From: CAVSRC01 sp963798195
GTDB lineage: Bacteria; Pseudomonadota; Alphaproteobacteria; Rhizobiales; Kaistiaceae
Assembly: GCA_963798195.1 (NCBI GenBank)
Contig: CAWCSF010000005.1
Location: 186,001-250,000 of the forward strand
Direction of reading: 5' to 3'
DNA length: 64,000 bases
Made by a program: the position numbers and the translations under genes. Below the pieces are notes generated by a model. It searched no databases, had not been told where the DNA came from, and saw only the letters and a list, made by a program, of their open reading frames with translations. This document shows positions 55,506-63,981 of the stretch, one piece after another. Numbering within the stretch: the stretch's first letter is position 1; each line of letters begins with the position of its first letter.

Positions 55506-55584
55506 ATTGCCGCGCCCAGCGGTTTTGGCCGACTATCAGCGTCCCAGGGCTGTGCGGCGTCTTATGGTTGCCCATTTCTTGCGT

Positions 55585-55614
55585 TGCGTCTTGCGAGTAA
55601 CACCTGTTGTAATT
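55585..55614 (+). promoter_or_regulatory. candidate promoter of the small exported protein
   Basis: TTGCGT (55585-55590) and TGTAAT (55609-55614) are separated by 18 bases, in the 223-base gap between the hydratase and the small exported protein gene. The -10 matches five of six consensus bases, the -35 three. Confidence 0.45.
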
Positions 55615-55728
55615 CGGGGCTAAGAAGGGCTGAAAAAACTCATTGCGGATGGTATGCACCAACAAAGGCGCAGCGACGCGGGTATCCCGCGAAGCGAAGC
55701 GATTTGGCCAGACGACGAGGATGGCAGG

Positions 55729-56274
55729 ATGAGCGAAAGAAGCTTTGCGACGATGTCCCCCATGCGCGGCAGGTTCGTTCGGCGCGCCGGCGCCATGGCG
55801 GCGTTCGTCATGGCCGGGCTTTTCGGCATTGCCGGAGACGAGACCGCCGCGGCGGGTGGACCATTTGCCGGCATGAGCGGTGCATGGTCGGGCTCGGGCA
55901 CCGTGAGCCTGAATTCCGGCACCAAGGAACGTATCCGCTGCACCGCCCAGTACCTCGTCAAGGATGACGACAACAACTTCCAGCAGGCGCTGCGCTGCCA
56001 GAGCGCCAGCTACAAGTTCGAGGTCAACGCCTATGTCGACCACAGCGGCGGGTCGCTCTCGGGCTTCTGGGCCGAATTGGTGAACAACGTGCGGGGCGAC
56101 GTCAGCGGACGCGTCACGGGCACCCATGTGCAGGCGCAACTGAAAGGCACCGGCTTTGCGGCGGTCCTCGACCTGGTAACCCGCGGCAACAGCCAGCAGG
56201 TCACGATCACGCCGAGCGCGGACACCAACACCCAGGTTCAGAAGGTGGCGATCGTCCTGCGCAAAGCCGGCTGA
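55729..56274 (+). CDS. exported protein of unknown function
   Basis: 181 residues from the ATG at 55729. A signal peptide-like segment (RRAGAMAAFVMAGLFGIAG) is followed by a mature beta-rich part: GPFAGMSGAWSGSGTVSL, RIRCTAQYLVKDDDNN, ALRCQSASYKFEV (two cysteines that may pair) and a closing VQKVAIVLRKAG. I recognise a widespread Hyphomicrobiales exported-protein type without known function. The start is uncertain (ATG 55729, or the later ATG of MRGRFVRR). It ends before a strong terminator. Confidence 0.7.
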   Translation: MSERSFATMSPMRGRFVRRAGAMAAFVMAGLFGIAGDETAAAGGPFAGMSGAWSGSGTVSLNSGTKERIRCTAQYLVKDDDNNFQQALRCQSASYKFEVNAYVDHSGGSLSGFWAELVNNVRGDVSGRVTGTHVQAQLKGTGFAAVLDLVTRGNSQQVTITPSADTNTQVQKVAIVLRKAG

Positions 56275-56297
56275 ACCGGGCCATAGCGATTGATGTG

Positions 56298-56327
56298 AAC
56301 GGCGCCGCTTCGGCGCCGTTTTCGTTT
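56298..56327. terminator. strong intrinsic terminator, shared by convergent genes
   Basis: Perfect 10-base stem AACGGCGCCG / CGGCGCCGTT with a CTT loop, followed by TTCGTTT on the plus strand, 24 bases after the stop of the exported-protein gene. It probably also ends metW transcription, whose stop is only 6 bases to the right of the element. Confidence 0.75.
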
Positions 56328-56332
56328 CCGGC

Positions 56333-56968
56333 CTAACGGCTGAGCAGGAACACGGCCTGTTGGCCGAACAGATTCCAGAACCACAGCGGCGCGTTGAAAC
56401 CGATACGCGCCCCGGCACGATTCAGCGCCATCGACTGCTCGATATGGGCGTCGATGTCCTGACAGAGCGAGACGAAGTCGCGGATCGTGCAGAAATGGAT
56501 GTTGGGCGTGTCGTACCACGTATCGGGCAGCGTGCGCGTGACCGGCATGCGGCCTGTGAAGCCGAGGATGGTGCGCACCCGCCAGTGGCCGAAATTCGGA
56601 AAGGAGACGATCGCCTTCTGGCCGATGCGCAACATCTGCTCCAGGACGTGGCGCGGCCGGTACGTTGCCTGCAACGTCTGCGACAGGATGACGAAATCGA
56701 AGCCGTCGTCGGGGTAGTCGGCAAGATCCGCGTCGGCGTCGCCCTGGACCACCGACAGGCCGCGCGCGACGCTTTCGTTGACGCCCTTCTGGCTGATCTC
56801 CATGCCGCGACCGTCGACGTTGCGCGTCGCCTCGAGGAGCTTGAGCAACTGGCCGTCGCCGCAGCCGATGTCGAGCACGCGGCTGCCCGGCGTCACCAGC
56901 TCGGCAATGGCGAGCAGATCGACACGGTTGGTGCCATTGGTGAAGCCGCTGGAAAGCGCGTTCATCAC
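56333..56968 (-). CDS. metW: methionine biosynthesis protein MetW
   Basis: 211 residues, Rossmann methyltransferase-like fold. Family blocks: GSRVLDIGCGDGQLLKLLE (motif I), GMEISQKGVNESVARGLSVVQGD, FDFVILSQTLQAT, and SFPNFGHWRVRTI. MetW is an activator of MetX in methionine synthesis. The ATG overlaps the metX stop by four bases, so the two form one operon, as in most alphaproteobacteria. Confidence 0.95.
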   Translation of the reverse strand: MMNALSSGFTNGTNRVDLLAIAELVTPGSRVLDIGCGDGQLLKLLEATRNVDGRGMEISQKGVNESVARGLSVVQGDADADLADYPDDGFDFVILSQTLQATYRPRHVLEQMLRIGQKAIVSFPNFGHWRVRTILGFTGRMPVTRTLPDTWYDTPNIHFCTIRDFVSLCQDIDAHIEQSMALNRAGARIGFNAPLWFWNLFGQQAVFLLSR

Positions 56969-58167
56969 GCGAGGCCTCGCGCTTCCGCCGCCGACGAGAG
57001 AAATCCGCGCACGGTCGAAAGGAAGTCCGGCTCGTCGAGCAGGAAGGCGTCGTGGCCGCGATCGGTTTCGATTTCAACGAAAGAAACGCTGGCGCCGGCC
57101 GCGTTGAGCGCGCGCACGACAGCCTTGTTTTCCGCCGTCGGGAACAGCCAGTCGGACGTGAACGAGGCGACGCAGAAGCGCGTCTTCGTGCCGAGGAACG
57201 CGTTCGCCAGCCGCCCGCCGTGGTCAGCGGCGAGGTCGAAATAATCCATCGCCCGCGTCATGTAGAGATACGAATTGGCGTCGAAGCGATCGACGAAAGT
57301 CGAACCCTGATGGCGCAGATACAATTCGATCTGGAAGTCCGCGTCGAAGCCGAAGGTCGGCTTGTCGCGATCCTGCAGGTTGCGGCCGAACTTGCGGTGC
57401 AGCGCTTCTTCGGAAAGATACGTGATGTGCGCCGCCATGCGCGCCACCGCCAGCCCCTTGCGCGGGCTGACGCCGGCTTCGACATAGCGCCCGCCGCGCC
57501 AGTCCGGATCGGCCATCACCGCCTGTCGGCCGACTTCGTGGAATGCGATATTCTGCGACGAATGCCGCGCGCCGGTCGCGATCGGCAGCGCGCTGAACAC
57601 GCGCTCCGGATAGCTAGCCGCCCACTGCAGCACCTGCATGCCGCCAAGCGAACCGCCGGCGACAGAGAACAGCGTCTTGATTCCGAGGCGGTCGACCAGC
57701 ATCGCCTGCGCCCGCACCATGTCGCGCACCGTGATCACCGGCAGGTCGAGACCGTAGACGCGATCGGTCGCAGGATTGGTCGAGGCCGGGCCAGTCGTGC
57801 CCATGCAGCCGCCGATGACGTTCGAACATATGACGAAATACCGGTCGGTATCGATCGGCTTGCCAGGGCCGACCATGAGGTCCCACCAGCCCGGCTTGCC
57901 GGTCACCGGATTGGTGCTGGCGACATGCTGGTCGCCGGTAAGCGCGTGGCAGACGAGGATGGCGTTGGTCTTGTCGCGGTTCAACTCGCCGTACGTCTGG
58001 TAGGCGATCTGGAGATCGACCACGCTGCGGCCGGAATCGAGCGCCAGCGGCTGCTCATGGCCGAAGCGGGCGATCAGGCTGGACGGATTGTCGGCCTCGT
58101 TGCGGGCAGCGTCCTGCTGGCCCTCGGCGCGAGCCTCGTCTGGAACAGGGACTTGGGTCGTCGCCAT
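56965..58167 (-). CDS. metX: homoserine O-acetyltransferase MetX
   Basis: 400 residues of the alpha/beta hydrolase fold; acylates homoserine in methionine synthesis. The nucleophile elbow is AGGSLGGMQ (Ser near 169), the acid SDWLFP, and the histidine in GHDAFLLDEPDF. The block CHALTGDQHVA near the N-terminus and GGCMGTTGP complete the family pattern. It begins the metXW operon and is divergent from hisC. No SAM riboswitch consensus is apparent upstream. Confidence 0.96.
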   Translation of the reverse strand: MATTQVPVPDEARAEGQQDAARNEADNPSSLIARFGHEQPLALDSGRSVVDLQIAYQTYGELNRDKTNAILVCHALTGDQHVASTNPVTGKPGWWDLMVGPGKPIDTDRYFVICSNVIGGCMGTTGPASTNPATDRVYGLDLPVITVRDMVRAQAMLVDRLGIKTLFSVAGGSLGGMQVLQWAASYPERVFSALPIATGARHSSQNIAFHEVGRQAVMADPDWRGGRYVEAGVSPRKGLAVARMAAHITYLSEEALHRKFGRNLQDRDKPTFGFDADFQIELYLRHQGSTFVDRFDANSYLYMTRAMDYFDLAADHGGRLANAFLGTKTRFCVASFTSDWLFPTAENKAVVRALNAAGASVSFVEIETDRGHDAFLLDEPDFLSTVRGFLSSAAEARGLA

Positions 58168-58211
58168 GGCTGTTCTTTTGACGCCTGAACGCTGGCCGGA
58201 AAGTGGCCGAT

Positions 58212-58240
58212 TAGCTAGGAGCCGCCTCCCGCACTGTCAA
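58212..58240 (-). promoter_or_regulatory. candidate promoter of the metX-metW operon
   Basis: On the minus strand a perfect -35 TTGACA (58235-58240), 17-base spacer and TAGCTA (58212-58217), about 45 bases ahead of the metX ATG. The spacing is ideal; the -10 is weaker (TA start and T near the end). Confidence 0.6.
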
Positions 58241-58334
58241 TGTTTTCTTTGATTTCAGCGGCTTCCTTGCCTATGAGTCGGCCCCCGTCGGCCCTCGGCC
58301 GACCATGACAGACCTCCATTCGGGAGCCGAATCC

Positions 58335-59450
58335 ATGAGTGCGCCGACAGCGCCAATTCCGCGTCCGGGCGTGCTCGATATCGCGCCCTACGTGCCGGGC
58401 AAATCCACGGCCACGGGCGGAGCGAAGCTGCACAAGCTCTCGTCCAATGAGACGCCGCTCGGCCCGAGCCCGGCGGCGATCGAAGCCTTCCGCTCGACGG
58501 CCGGCACGCTGGAGCTCTATCCCGACGGCGCGGCCACGGCGCTGCGCAACGCCATCGGCGCGATTCACGGCCTCAACCCCGACCGCATCATCTGCGGGGC
58601 GGGCTCCGACGAAATCCTGCACATGATCGCCAACGCCTATATCGGCCCCGGCGACGAGGCGATCTACACCGCGCACGGCTTCCTGGTTTACCCGATCGCC
58701 ATCCGCGCGATGGGCGGCACGCCTGTGGTCGCGCCGGAGAAGGACTACACCGCCGATGTCGACGCAATCCTCGCGCGCGTCAACGAGCGCACGCGGGTAA
58801 TCTTTCTCGCGAATCCGAACAACCCGACCGGCACATACCTGCCTTTCCGCGAGGTGCGGCGGCTGCACGCAGCGCTGCCCGCCAACGTGCTGCTCGTGCT
58901 CGACGCGGCTTATGCCGAATACGTCCGACGCAACGACTACGAGAGCGGCATCGAACTCGCCGGAACCGCGCCGAACGTCGTGATGACGCGGACGTTCTCC
59001 AAGATCTACGGCCTTGCCGGACTGCGCCTCGGCTGGGGTTACGGGCCTGCCGCGGTGATCGACGCGATGAACCGCATCCGCGGGCCGTTCAACGTTTCGT
59101 CGGCGGCGATCGCCGCCGGCGTCGCCGCGATCAATGATACCGCGCACATGACGAAGGCCGCCGCGCATAACGAGGCGTGGCTGCCCAGGGTCACCGACGG
59201 GCTTGAGAAGCTTGGCCTCACGGTGACGCCGAGCGTCGGCAACTTCATCCTCGTGCATTTTCCGGACGAACCCGGGAGGCGCGCGGCCGACGCCGATGCA
59301 TTCCTGCTCAAGCAGGGCGTCGTCCTGCGGCGGATGGAAGCCTACGGGCTGAACAACGCGCTCCGCATGACCATCGGCACGCAGGAGTCGAACCTCGCCA
59401 CGATCGCGGGCCTGCGCGACTTCCTCGCGGCGAAGAAGCCGGCGCGATGA
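58335..59450 (+). CDS. hisC: histidinol-phosphate aminotransferase
   Basis: 371 residues from the ATG at 58335, preferred because GGGAG lies eight bases upstream (ATG at 58305 adds ten residues without support). Fold-type I PLP enzyme: LSSNETPLGPSP at the start, FLANPNNPTGTY, DAAYAEY, and the PLP lysine in TFSKIYGLAGLRLGW. In this order the gene sits next to tyrC and may also act on phenylalanine/tyrosine precursors. It overlaps the tyrC start by four bases. Confidence 0.94.
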   Translation: MSAPTAPIPRPGVLDIAPYVPGKSTATGGAKLHKLSSNETPLGPSPAAIEAFRSTAGTLELYPDGAATALRNAIGAIHGLNPDRIICGAGSDEILHMIANAYIGPGDEAIYTAHGFLVYPIAIRAMGGTPVVAPEKDYTADVDAILARVNERTRVIFLANPNNPTGTYLPFREVRRLHAALPANVLLVLDAAYAEYVRRNDYESGIELAGTAPNVVMTRTFSKIYGLAGLRLGWGYGPAAVIDAMNRIRGPFNVSSAAIAAGVAAINDTAHMTKAAAHNEAWLPRVTDGLEKLGLTVTPSVGNFILVHFPDEPGRRAADADAFLLKQGVVLRRMEAYGLNNALRMTIGTQESNLATIAGLRDFLAAKKPAR

Positions 59451-60385
59451 GCGAGCCCGTCTTCAAGCGCCTTGCCCTGATCGGCATCGGCCTGATCGGC
59501 GCCTCGATCGCGCTCGCCGCACGGCGGCGCGGACTGGCCGGCCATGTCGCGATCTCCAGCCGCACCAGGGCGACGCTCGACCGCGCGGCGGAATTGAAAC
59601 TCGGCGACAGCTATCACGCCGACCCGGCCGAGGCGGCGCGCGACGCCGACTGCGTCATCCTCTGCATCCCGGTCGGCGCCTGCGGCCCGGTCGCACAGGC
59701 CATCGCCGGCGCGCTGAAGCCCGGCTGCACTGTTTCCGATGTCGGCTCCGTCAAGGCGTCGGTCATCACACAGGTCCAACCGCATTTGCCAAAGGGGGTT
59801 CATTTCGTGCCGGCGCATCCCGTCGCCGGCACGGAATATTCCGGGCCTGATGCTGGTTTCGCAGAACTCTTCGACAACCGCTGGTGCATCCTGACACCGC
59901 CTGCCGGCGAGAACACCGCAGCGGTCGAGCGCATGGCCACGTTCTGGCGCGGTCTCGGCTCCAACGTCGAAATCATGGACGCAGCGCACCACGACCTGGT
60001 GCTCGCCATCACCAGCCACGTGCCGCATCTGATCGCCTATAACATCGTCGGAACCGCCGCCGATCTCGAGACGGTCACCCGCTCGGAAGTGATGAAATTC
60101 TCCGCCGGCGGCTTCCGCGACTTCACCCGCATCGCCTCCTCCGATCCCACCATGTGGCGGGACGTGTTCCTCAACAATCGCGAGGCAGTGCTGGAAATGC
60201 TCGGCCGCTTCACCGAGGACCTGACCGCGCTCCAGCGTCTCATCCGCTACGGCGAGGGCGACAAGCTTTTCGACCTGTTTACCCGCACCCGCGAGATCCG
60301 CCGCGGCATCATCGAGGCCGGACAGGAAACCGCCGCCGCCGACTTCGGCCGGCCGCACGGCAAGGGTGACGACAAGACCGGCTAG
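59447..60385 (+). CDS. tyrC: prephenate/cyclohexadienyl dehydrogenase
   Basis: 312 residues; NAD-dependent oxidation of prephenate or arogenate for tyrosine. Rossmann motif GIGLIGASIA near the N-terminus, CIPVGACGP, SDVGSVKASV and the catalytic HPVAGTEYSGP; the helical domain has HDLVLAITSHVPHLIAYN. With hisC upstream (4-base overlap) this is an aromatic/histidine amino-acid pair. Its stop codon overlaps that of the convergent DUF2125 gene in a CTAG. Confidence 0.94.
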   Translation: MSEPVFKRLALIGIGLIGASIALAARRRGLAGHVAISSRTRATLDRAAELKLGDSYHADPAEAARDADCVILCIPVGACGPVAQAIAGALKPGCTVSDVGSVKASVITQVQPHLPKGVHFVPAHPVAGTEYSGPDAGFAELFDNRWCILTPPAGENTAAVERMATFWRGLGSNVEIMDAAHHDLVLAITSHVPHLIAYNIVGTAADLETVTRSEVMKFSAGGFRDFTRIASSDPTMWRDVFLNNREAVLEMLGRFTEDLTALQRLIRYGEGDKLFDLFTRTREIRRGIIEAGQETAAADFGRPHGKGDDKTG

Positions 60386-61410
60386 AACCGGAGCGGCGGA
60401 ATGTAGCCGACCGGCAGGATGCCGATCGCAACCAGACCGTTGCGCAGGACCACCGTGGTCTGCCGGGCCGGACCGTCCGGCGTTTCGACTGGAACCGTCA
60501 GCGCGGAGAGGACGGCCAGCACCTTGTCCATGTCGCCGCGCGAGCCAGGGCGGATCGCCTCGGCGAGATCGGCGAAGGCGTCGGCATTGCGCAGGCGCAA
60601 ATTGAGCGTGCCGGACAGCAGTCCGTCCGGAGACAGGACCAGCTTGCCGTCTGCATCGGCGGCGGCATTCCCGGTCGCAAGCTTCAGCCGTTCGACGTCG
60701 GCGGTCCCGCCCTTGCGGAGCCAGTCGAGCAGCGCAGCGCGCGGATCGGTGCCGAGGGAGCCGCCGAAATCATGCAGGACGACCCGCGCCTCGCTGTCGA
60801 GCGCCGGCAGGACGCGGCCGTTCGCCGGCACGACCTGCAGGTCGTTCGCCAGCGCGCCGATGCGGTACGCGTTGCCACCGGCCGGCGCGATGCTCGCCTC
60901 GGCGAGCCCGGCCTTGACCGTGCGCAGCGGGATGGCGCCGCCGCCGGTGCTGCTGAAATCGAAACTGTGGACCGTGGCGCTGGCGCTTTTCAGGCCGCCA
61001 AGACCGGCGCCGGCCGTCGTGACCGCGTCCGACCATGACGCCGTCAGCGCGACGCCAAGCGACGGCGCGTTGACGACCAGCGGACTGCCGAGCGTCGCCT
61101 CGACGTAGCCCGGCCAATAGAGCGGCGCGGACGCCTGCAGCCCGCCGAGCTCTGCGGTGATCTGGCGCTCCGTATCGTCGGTGAAGGCGGCGCGCTGGCA
61201 GCCGAAATCGAGCCGCAATGGAAAGCCGCTGAGGGAATGCGCCGTGCATAACACGCGGCCGCCGGCAACCGGGCGTGTGGTGACGCGCTCGATGGCGGCG
61301 TTGGCAACGTACTGCGCGGCGTACCAGTAGCCGACCCAGAGCAGTGGGATCGCGATCACGAGGCCGATGATCCAGCCCGACCACCCCGCGCGCCTGCGCT
61401 TGTTTCTCAT
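60382..61410 (-). CDS. DUF2125 family protein, membrane-anchored
   Basis: 342 residues. One N-terminal membrane helix (WIIGLVIAIPLLWVGYWY), then a large periplasmic beta-rich domain with GRVLCTAHSLSGFPLRLDFGC, the usual DUF2125 start with paired cysteines, and PSLGVALTASW. The family is almost restricted to alphaproteobacteria and has no known function; an envelope role is likely. Divergent from chaC with 80 bases between them. Confidence 0.85.
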   Translation of the reverse strand: MRNKRRRAGWSGWIIGLVIAIPLLWVGYWYAAQYVANAAIERVTTRPVAGGRVLCTAHSLSGFPLRLDFGCQRAAFTDDTERQITAELGGLQASAPLYWPGYVEATLGSPLVVNAPSLGVALTASWSDAVTTAGAGLGGLKSASATVHSFDFSSTGGGAIPLRTVKAGLAEASIAPAGGNAYRIGALANDLQVVPANGRVLPALDSEARVVLHDFGGSLGTDPRAALLDWLRKGGTADVERLKLATGNAAADADGKLVLSPDGLLSGTLNLRLRNADAFADLAEAIRPGSRGDMDKVLAVLSALTVPVETPDGPARQTTVVLRNGLVAIGILPVGYIPPLRF

Positions 61411-61490
61411 GGCGATGACATCCGCATTTGCACGAAAGCCGGCGGCTTGATACCTCCACGCCCGATCGTTGCGACCGGCGCGTGTTTCCC

Positions 61491-62024
61491 ATGTCCGATT
61501 TCTGGGTATTTGGCTACGGCTCGCTGATGTGGCGGCCAGGGTTCGACTATGTCGAATCGGTTCCGGCCCGGCTCGATGGCGTCCACCGCGCGCTCTGCGT
61601 TTACTCCTGGGTCCATCGCGGAACCCGGGAGCGGCCGGGGCTGGTGCTGGGGCTGGACCGCGGCGGCTCCTGCCGGGGAGTCGCCTACCGCGTCGCCGGC
61701 AAGGACCGCGATTCGGTGATTGCCTATCTGCGAGAGCGCGAGCTGGTTACCGCCGTCTATCGCGAGGTCTGGCGCACGATCCGCTTCCCCGGCGGCGAAC
61801 ACCCACCGGCAAGCGCGCTGACCTATGTCGCCGATCGCAATCACGTTCAGTACGCCGGGCGCCTGCCGCGCGAGCGGCTGCTGGAAATCGTGTACGGCGG
61901 CGAAGGGAAATCCGGCGGCAACGGCGACTACGTGATCAACACGGCCGCCCACCTGCGGGCAATCGGTTTGCGCGACCCGCTGCTCGACTGGCTGGCGGGA
62001 GAGCTTCAGAAACCGGCGGGGTGA
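61491..62024 (+). CDS. gamma-glutamylcyclotransferase, ChaC family (glutathione-specific)
   Basis: 177 residues from the ATG at 61491. ChaC-type fold: VFGYGSLMWRPGF near the N-terminus (the YGSL binding loop), GTRERPGLVLGLD, and the catalytic glutamate likely in YLRERELVTAVYREV. It would cut glutathione to 5-oxoproline and Cys-Gly. A frame start at 61428 is less likely because the family begins here. Convergent with the SOS-controlled gene (11 bases). Confidence 0.9.
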   Translation: MSDFWVFGYGSLMWRPGFDYVESVPARLDGVHRALCVYSWVHRGTRERPGLVLGLDRGGSCRGVAYRVAGKDRDSVIAYLRERELVTAVYREVWRTIRFPGGEHPPASALTYVADRNHVQYAGRLPRERLLEIVYGGEGKSGGNGDYVINTAAHLRAIGLRDPLLDWLAGELQKPAG

Positions 62025-62035
62025 ACCGTTGCGCC

Positions 62036-62413
62036 TCAGGCGGCGAGACGCATCGGCATCGTGCCGAGATCGGCGACGACCGCGAACCGGTCCCGTTCGC
62101 TCGCAGCAAGCAGATGGACCAGACAGATGGTCCGGGACGACAGACGCGGCGGCCATGCGCCATCCCCCACGGCCGGTCGCCCGCAGGCATCGAGCGTCAC
62201 GATCTGGCGGGCGGCCAGACGCCCCTGCCCCATCGGCTCGGCGAGGATCGCAACGACCGAGCGGAAGTCCGCCAGGGCGTCTTCCGGCACCGCGCTGAAC
62301 AGGTAGCGTCGGCCGCTGCGGCCACGGAAATAATGAAATCGGTCGCCGAGCCCCGCCTTTTGCGGGAGCTCCGGGGGGTAGTCGGAGAGGAGCGGCGGGA
62401 CCACGGCGACCAT
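62036..62413 (-). CDS. small protein of unknown function, SOS-box controlled
   Basis: 125 residues from the ATG at 62411-62413. No family is recognised; it holds FHYFRGRSGRRYLFSAVP and DFRSVVAILAEPMG with a basic, mixed-charge middle, and a C-terminus ending TMPMRLAA. No signal peptide or helix is seen. The start at 62413 is chosen because the promoter places +1 at or next to this ATG. Expression is probably under LexA control (see the element upstream). Function in DNA damage is inferred from regulation only. Confidence 0.65.
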   Translation of the reverse strand: MVAVVPPLLSDYPPELPQKAGLGDRFHYFRGRSGRRYLFSAVPEDALADFRSVVAILAEPMGQGRLAARQIVTLDACGRPAVGDGAWPPRLSSRTICLVHLLAASERDRFAVVADLGTMPMRLAA

Positions 62414-62415
62414 GA

Positions 62416-62449
62416 GAACAAAAATAGAACATTGAGGGATGCAACGCAA
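62416..62449 (-). promoter_or_regulatory. LexA (SOS) box over a sigma-70 promoter, possibly leaderless
   Basis: On the minus strand: TTGCGT (62444-62449), 17-base spacer, TATTTT (62421-62426). GTTC-N7-GTTC (62416-62430), the exact alphaproteobacterial LexA consensus, covers the -10. The expected +1 falls at about 62413-62414, the first base of the ATG or one before it, with no room for a ribosome binding site. LexA bound here would block the promoter. Confidence 0.65.
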
Positions 62450-62482
62450 TCCATCTCATCGAATTCCGACGAAAAAGAGTCC

Positions 62483-63262
62483 TCATCCGCGGCTTTCGGC
62501 CAGCCGGGCCGCGGCTTCCGGTGGTAGCGGCAGCTCCGAATTGGCCCTCGCCGCCTCGACCAGCAGCCGGTCCGAGCCGGCTTCCACCGCCGATTCGAGC
62601 TCGGCCAGGAACGTCTTCGTAGGGAGGCCCGGCGGGATCGGCGGCAGGAATTCCACCACGATCGTGCCGGGGTGGCGCACCAGCTTGCGCCGTGGCCAGA
62701 ACAGGCCAGAGTTCAGCGCCGTCGGCACGGCGGGCGCGTCGAGCTGCCTGTAGAGCAGCGCGATTCCGGTCTGATAGGCGGGCGGCGCACCGGGCGGGCG
62801 GCGCGTGCCCTCGGGAAACATGATGATCTGGCGGCCCTTGGCGAGTTCCTCGCGGGCGCGCTCGGCGAGCTTGCGCAGCGCCGCCGTCCCCCCGGCGCGA
62901 TCGACATGGATCATGCCGGCCTTGACCGTGTAGGCGCCGAAGATCGGGATAAGCTTGAGTTCCGCCTTCATGACATAGGTCGCGTCCGGAAGGATCGGCA
63001 GCAGCGCCAGGGTCTCCCAGGCCGACTGGTGCTTGCTGGCGATCAGCGCGCCGCCCGGTGGCACGTTCGCCAGGCCACGGACCTCGAAGGTCGTACCGGC
63101 GATCACCCTGAGCAGCCACAGCATGCCGCGCGCCCACAGGCGCACGACGCCCATCGCCTTCTCTTGCGGCAGGAAGAAATAGAACGGCAGCGTCACCAGC
63201 GTCAGGCCGATGCTCCACAGGTAGAAGGCAGCGTTGAAGGCTAGCGACCGCAGGAAGAGCAT
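62483..63262 (-). CDS. plsC: 1-acyl-sn-glycerol-3-phosphate acyltransferase (PlsC)
   Basis: 259 residues with an N-terminal membrane anchor (AFYLWSIGLTLVTLPFYFF). Acyltransferase motifs: SKHQSAWET (HX4E in place of HX4D), the FPEGTRRPPG glycerolphosphate-binding motif and the PTALNSGLFW block. It makes phosphatidic acid. The Glu in place of Asp in motif I is unusual but seen in some homologues. Head-to-tail with the YdcF-like gene 17 bases upstream. Confidence 0.9.
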   Translation of the reverse strand: MLFLRSLAFNAAFYLWSIGLTLVTLPFYFFLPQEKAMGVVRLWARGMLWLLRVIAGTTFEVRGLANVPPGGALIASKHQSAWETLALLPILPDATYVMKAELKLIPIFGAYTVKAGMIHVDRAGGTAALRKLAERAREELAKGRQIIMFPEGTRRPPGAPPAYQTGIALLYRQLDAPAVPTALNSGLFWPRRKLVRHPGTIVVEFLPPIPPGLPTKTFLAELESAVEAGSDRLLVEAARANSELPLPPEAAARLAESRG

Positions 63263-63279
63263 GGGCTCTGCCTATCGGC

Positions 63280-63981
63280 TCACGCGCCGCCGCTGGCGCT
63301 GGCCGCGGGCCCGGCGATCTTCACCCGCGCCGCCGCGAGCAGGTACTTGCCGTATTCGCGGACGAGCAAGCCGAATGCGGTGGCATTGTTCCACCAGTCG
63401 GCGAGATGCAGCTCGGGATTGCTCACCGGATAGGGGATCAGCGCCGTGCCCGGCATGGCCTCGGCGAGTTCGGCCATCGAGCGCGGCATGTGATAGTCGC
63501 TGGTCACAACGATAAGCGAGTCGAAGCCCTTCGACTTCGCCCAGTCGCGCGCCTCGGCGGCATTGCCGATGGTGTCGCGCGCGTCGCGCCCGAGATCGAC
63601 ACAGCAGGCGAGCGCCATCTCGAGGTTCTGGTCGATGGTGCCGGCAAGCTCGTGCAGGCTGACCGTCGGGTTGACCCCGGAGATCAGCAACCGCTCCGCC
63701 CGCCCCTCTGCCAGCAGCCTGAGCGCGCCGTCGATGCGCGCGGCGCCGCCGGTGAGTACGACGATGCCCTGCGCGCGCGGATCCGCCGGCGCCGTTGTCC
63801 CGACGATGGACGAGGCGAACGCCACGAAACCGGCGGCAAGGGCGATGCCGCCCAATCCAGCGAAAAGTGTGACTGCCCGCATCAGTCTCATCGTGCTCCG
63901 CATCGGCGATCGAACGACCGCAAGCAGCCGGATGCTGGCTAAATCCGCCGCACCCGCCTGATTCGGCGAAACATGGCCCAT
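63280..63981 (-). CDS. YdcF-like protein (DUF218 domain), membrane-anchored
   Basis: 233 residues. N-terminal hydrophobic anchor (LFAGLGGIALAAGFVAFA), then the DUF218 core: GIVVLTGGAARIDGALRLL, AERLLISGVNPTVS, the DLGRDARDTIGNAAEARDWA segment and VVTSDYHMPRSMAELAEAM. Related to SanA/ElyC-type envelope proteins. Start uncertain: several ATGs between 63981 and 63879 keep the anchor. The 19 bases to its right reach the window edge and hold no assignable gene. Confidence 0.85.
   Translation of the reverse strand: MGHVSPNQAGAADLASIRLLAVVRSPMRSTMRLMRAVTLFAGLGGIALAAGFVAFASSIVGTTAPADPRAQGIVVLTGGAARIDGALRLLAEGRAERLLISGVNPTVSLHELAGTIDQNLEMALACCVDLGRDARDTIGNAAEARDWAKSKGFDSLIVVTSDYHMPRSMAELAEAMPGTALIPYPVSNPELHLADWWNNATAFGLLVREYGKYLLAAARVKIAGPAASASGGA

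Noticed and set aside
58168..58334. SAM-II or other SAM-responsive riboswitch upstream of metX
   Set aside because: The gap shows a good -35/-10 pair but none of the conserved SAM-II sequence blocks or pseudoknot pairing by eye.
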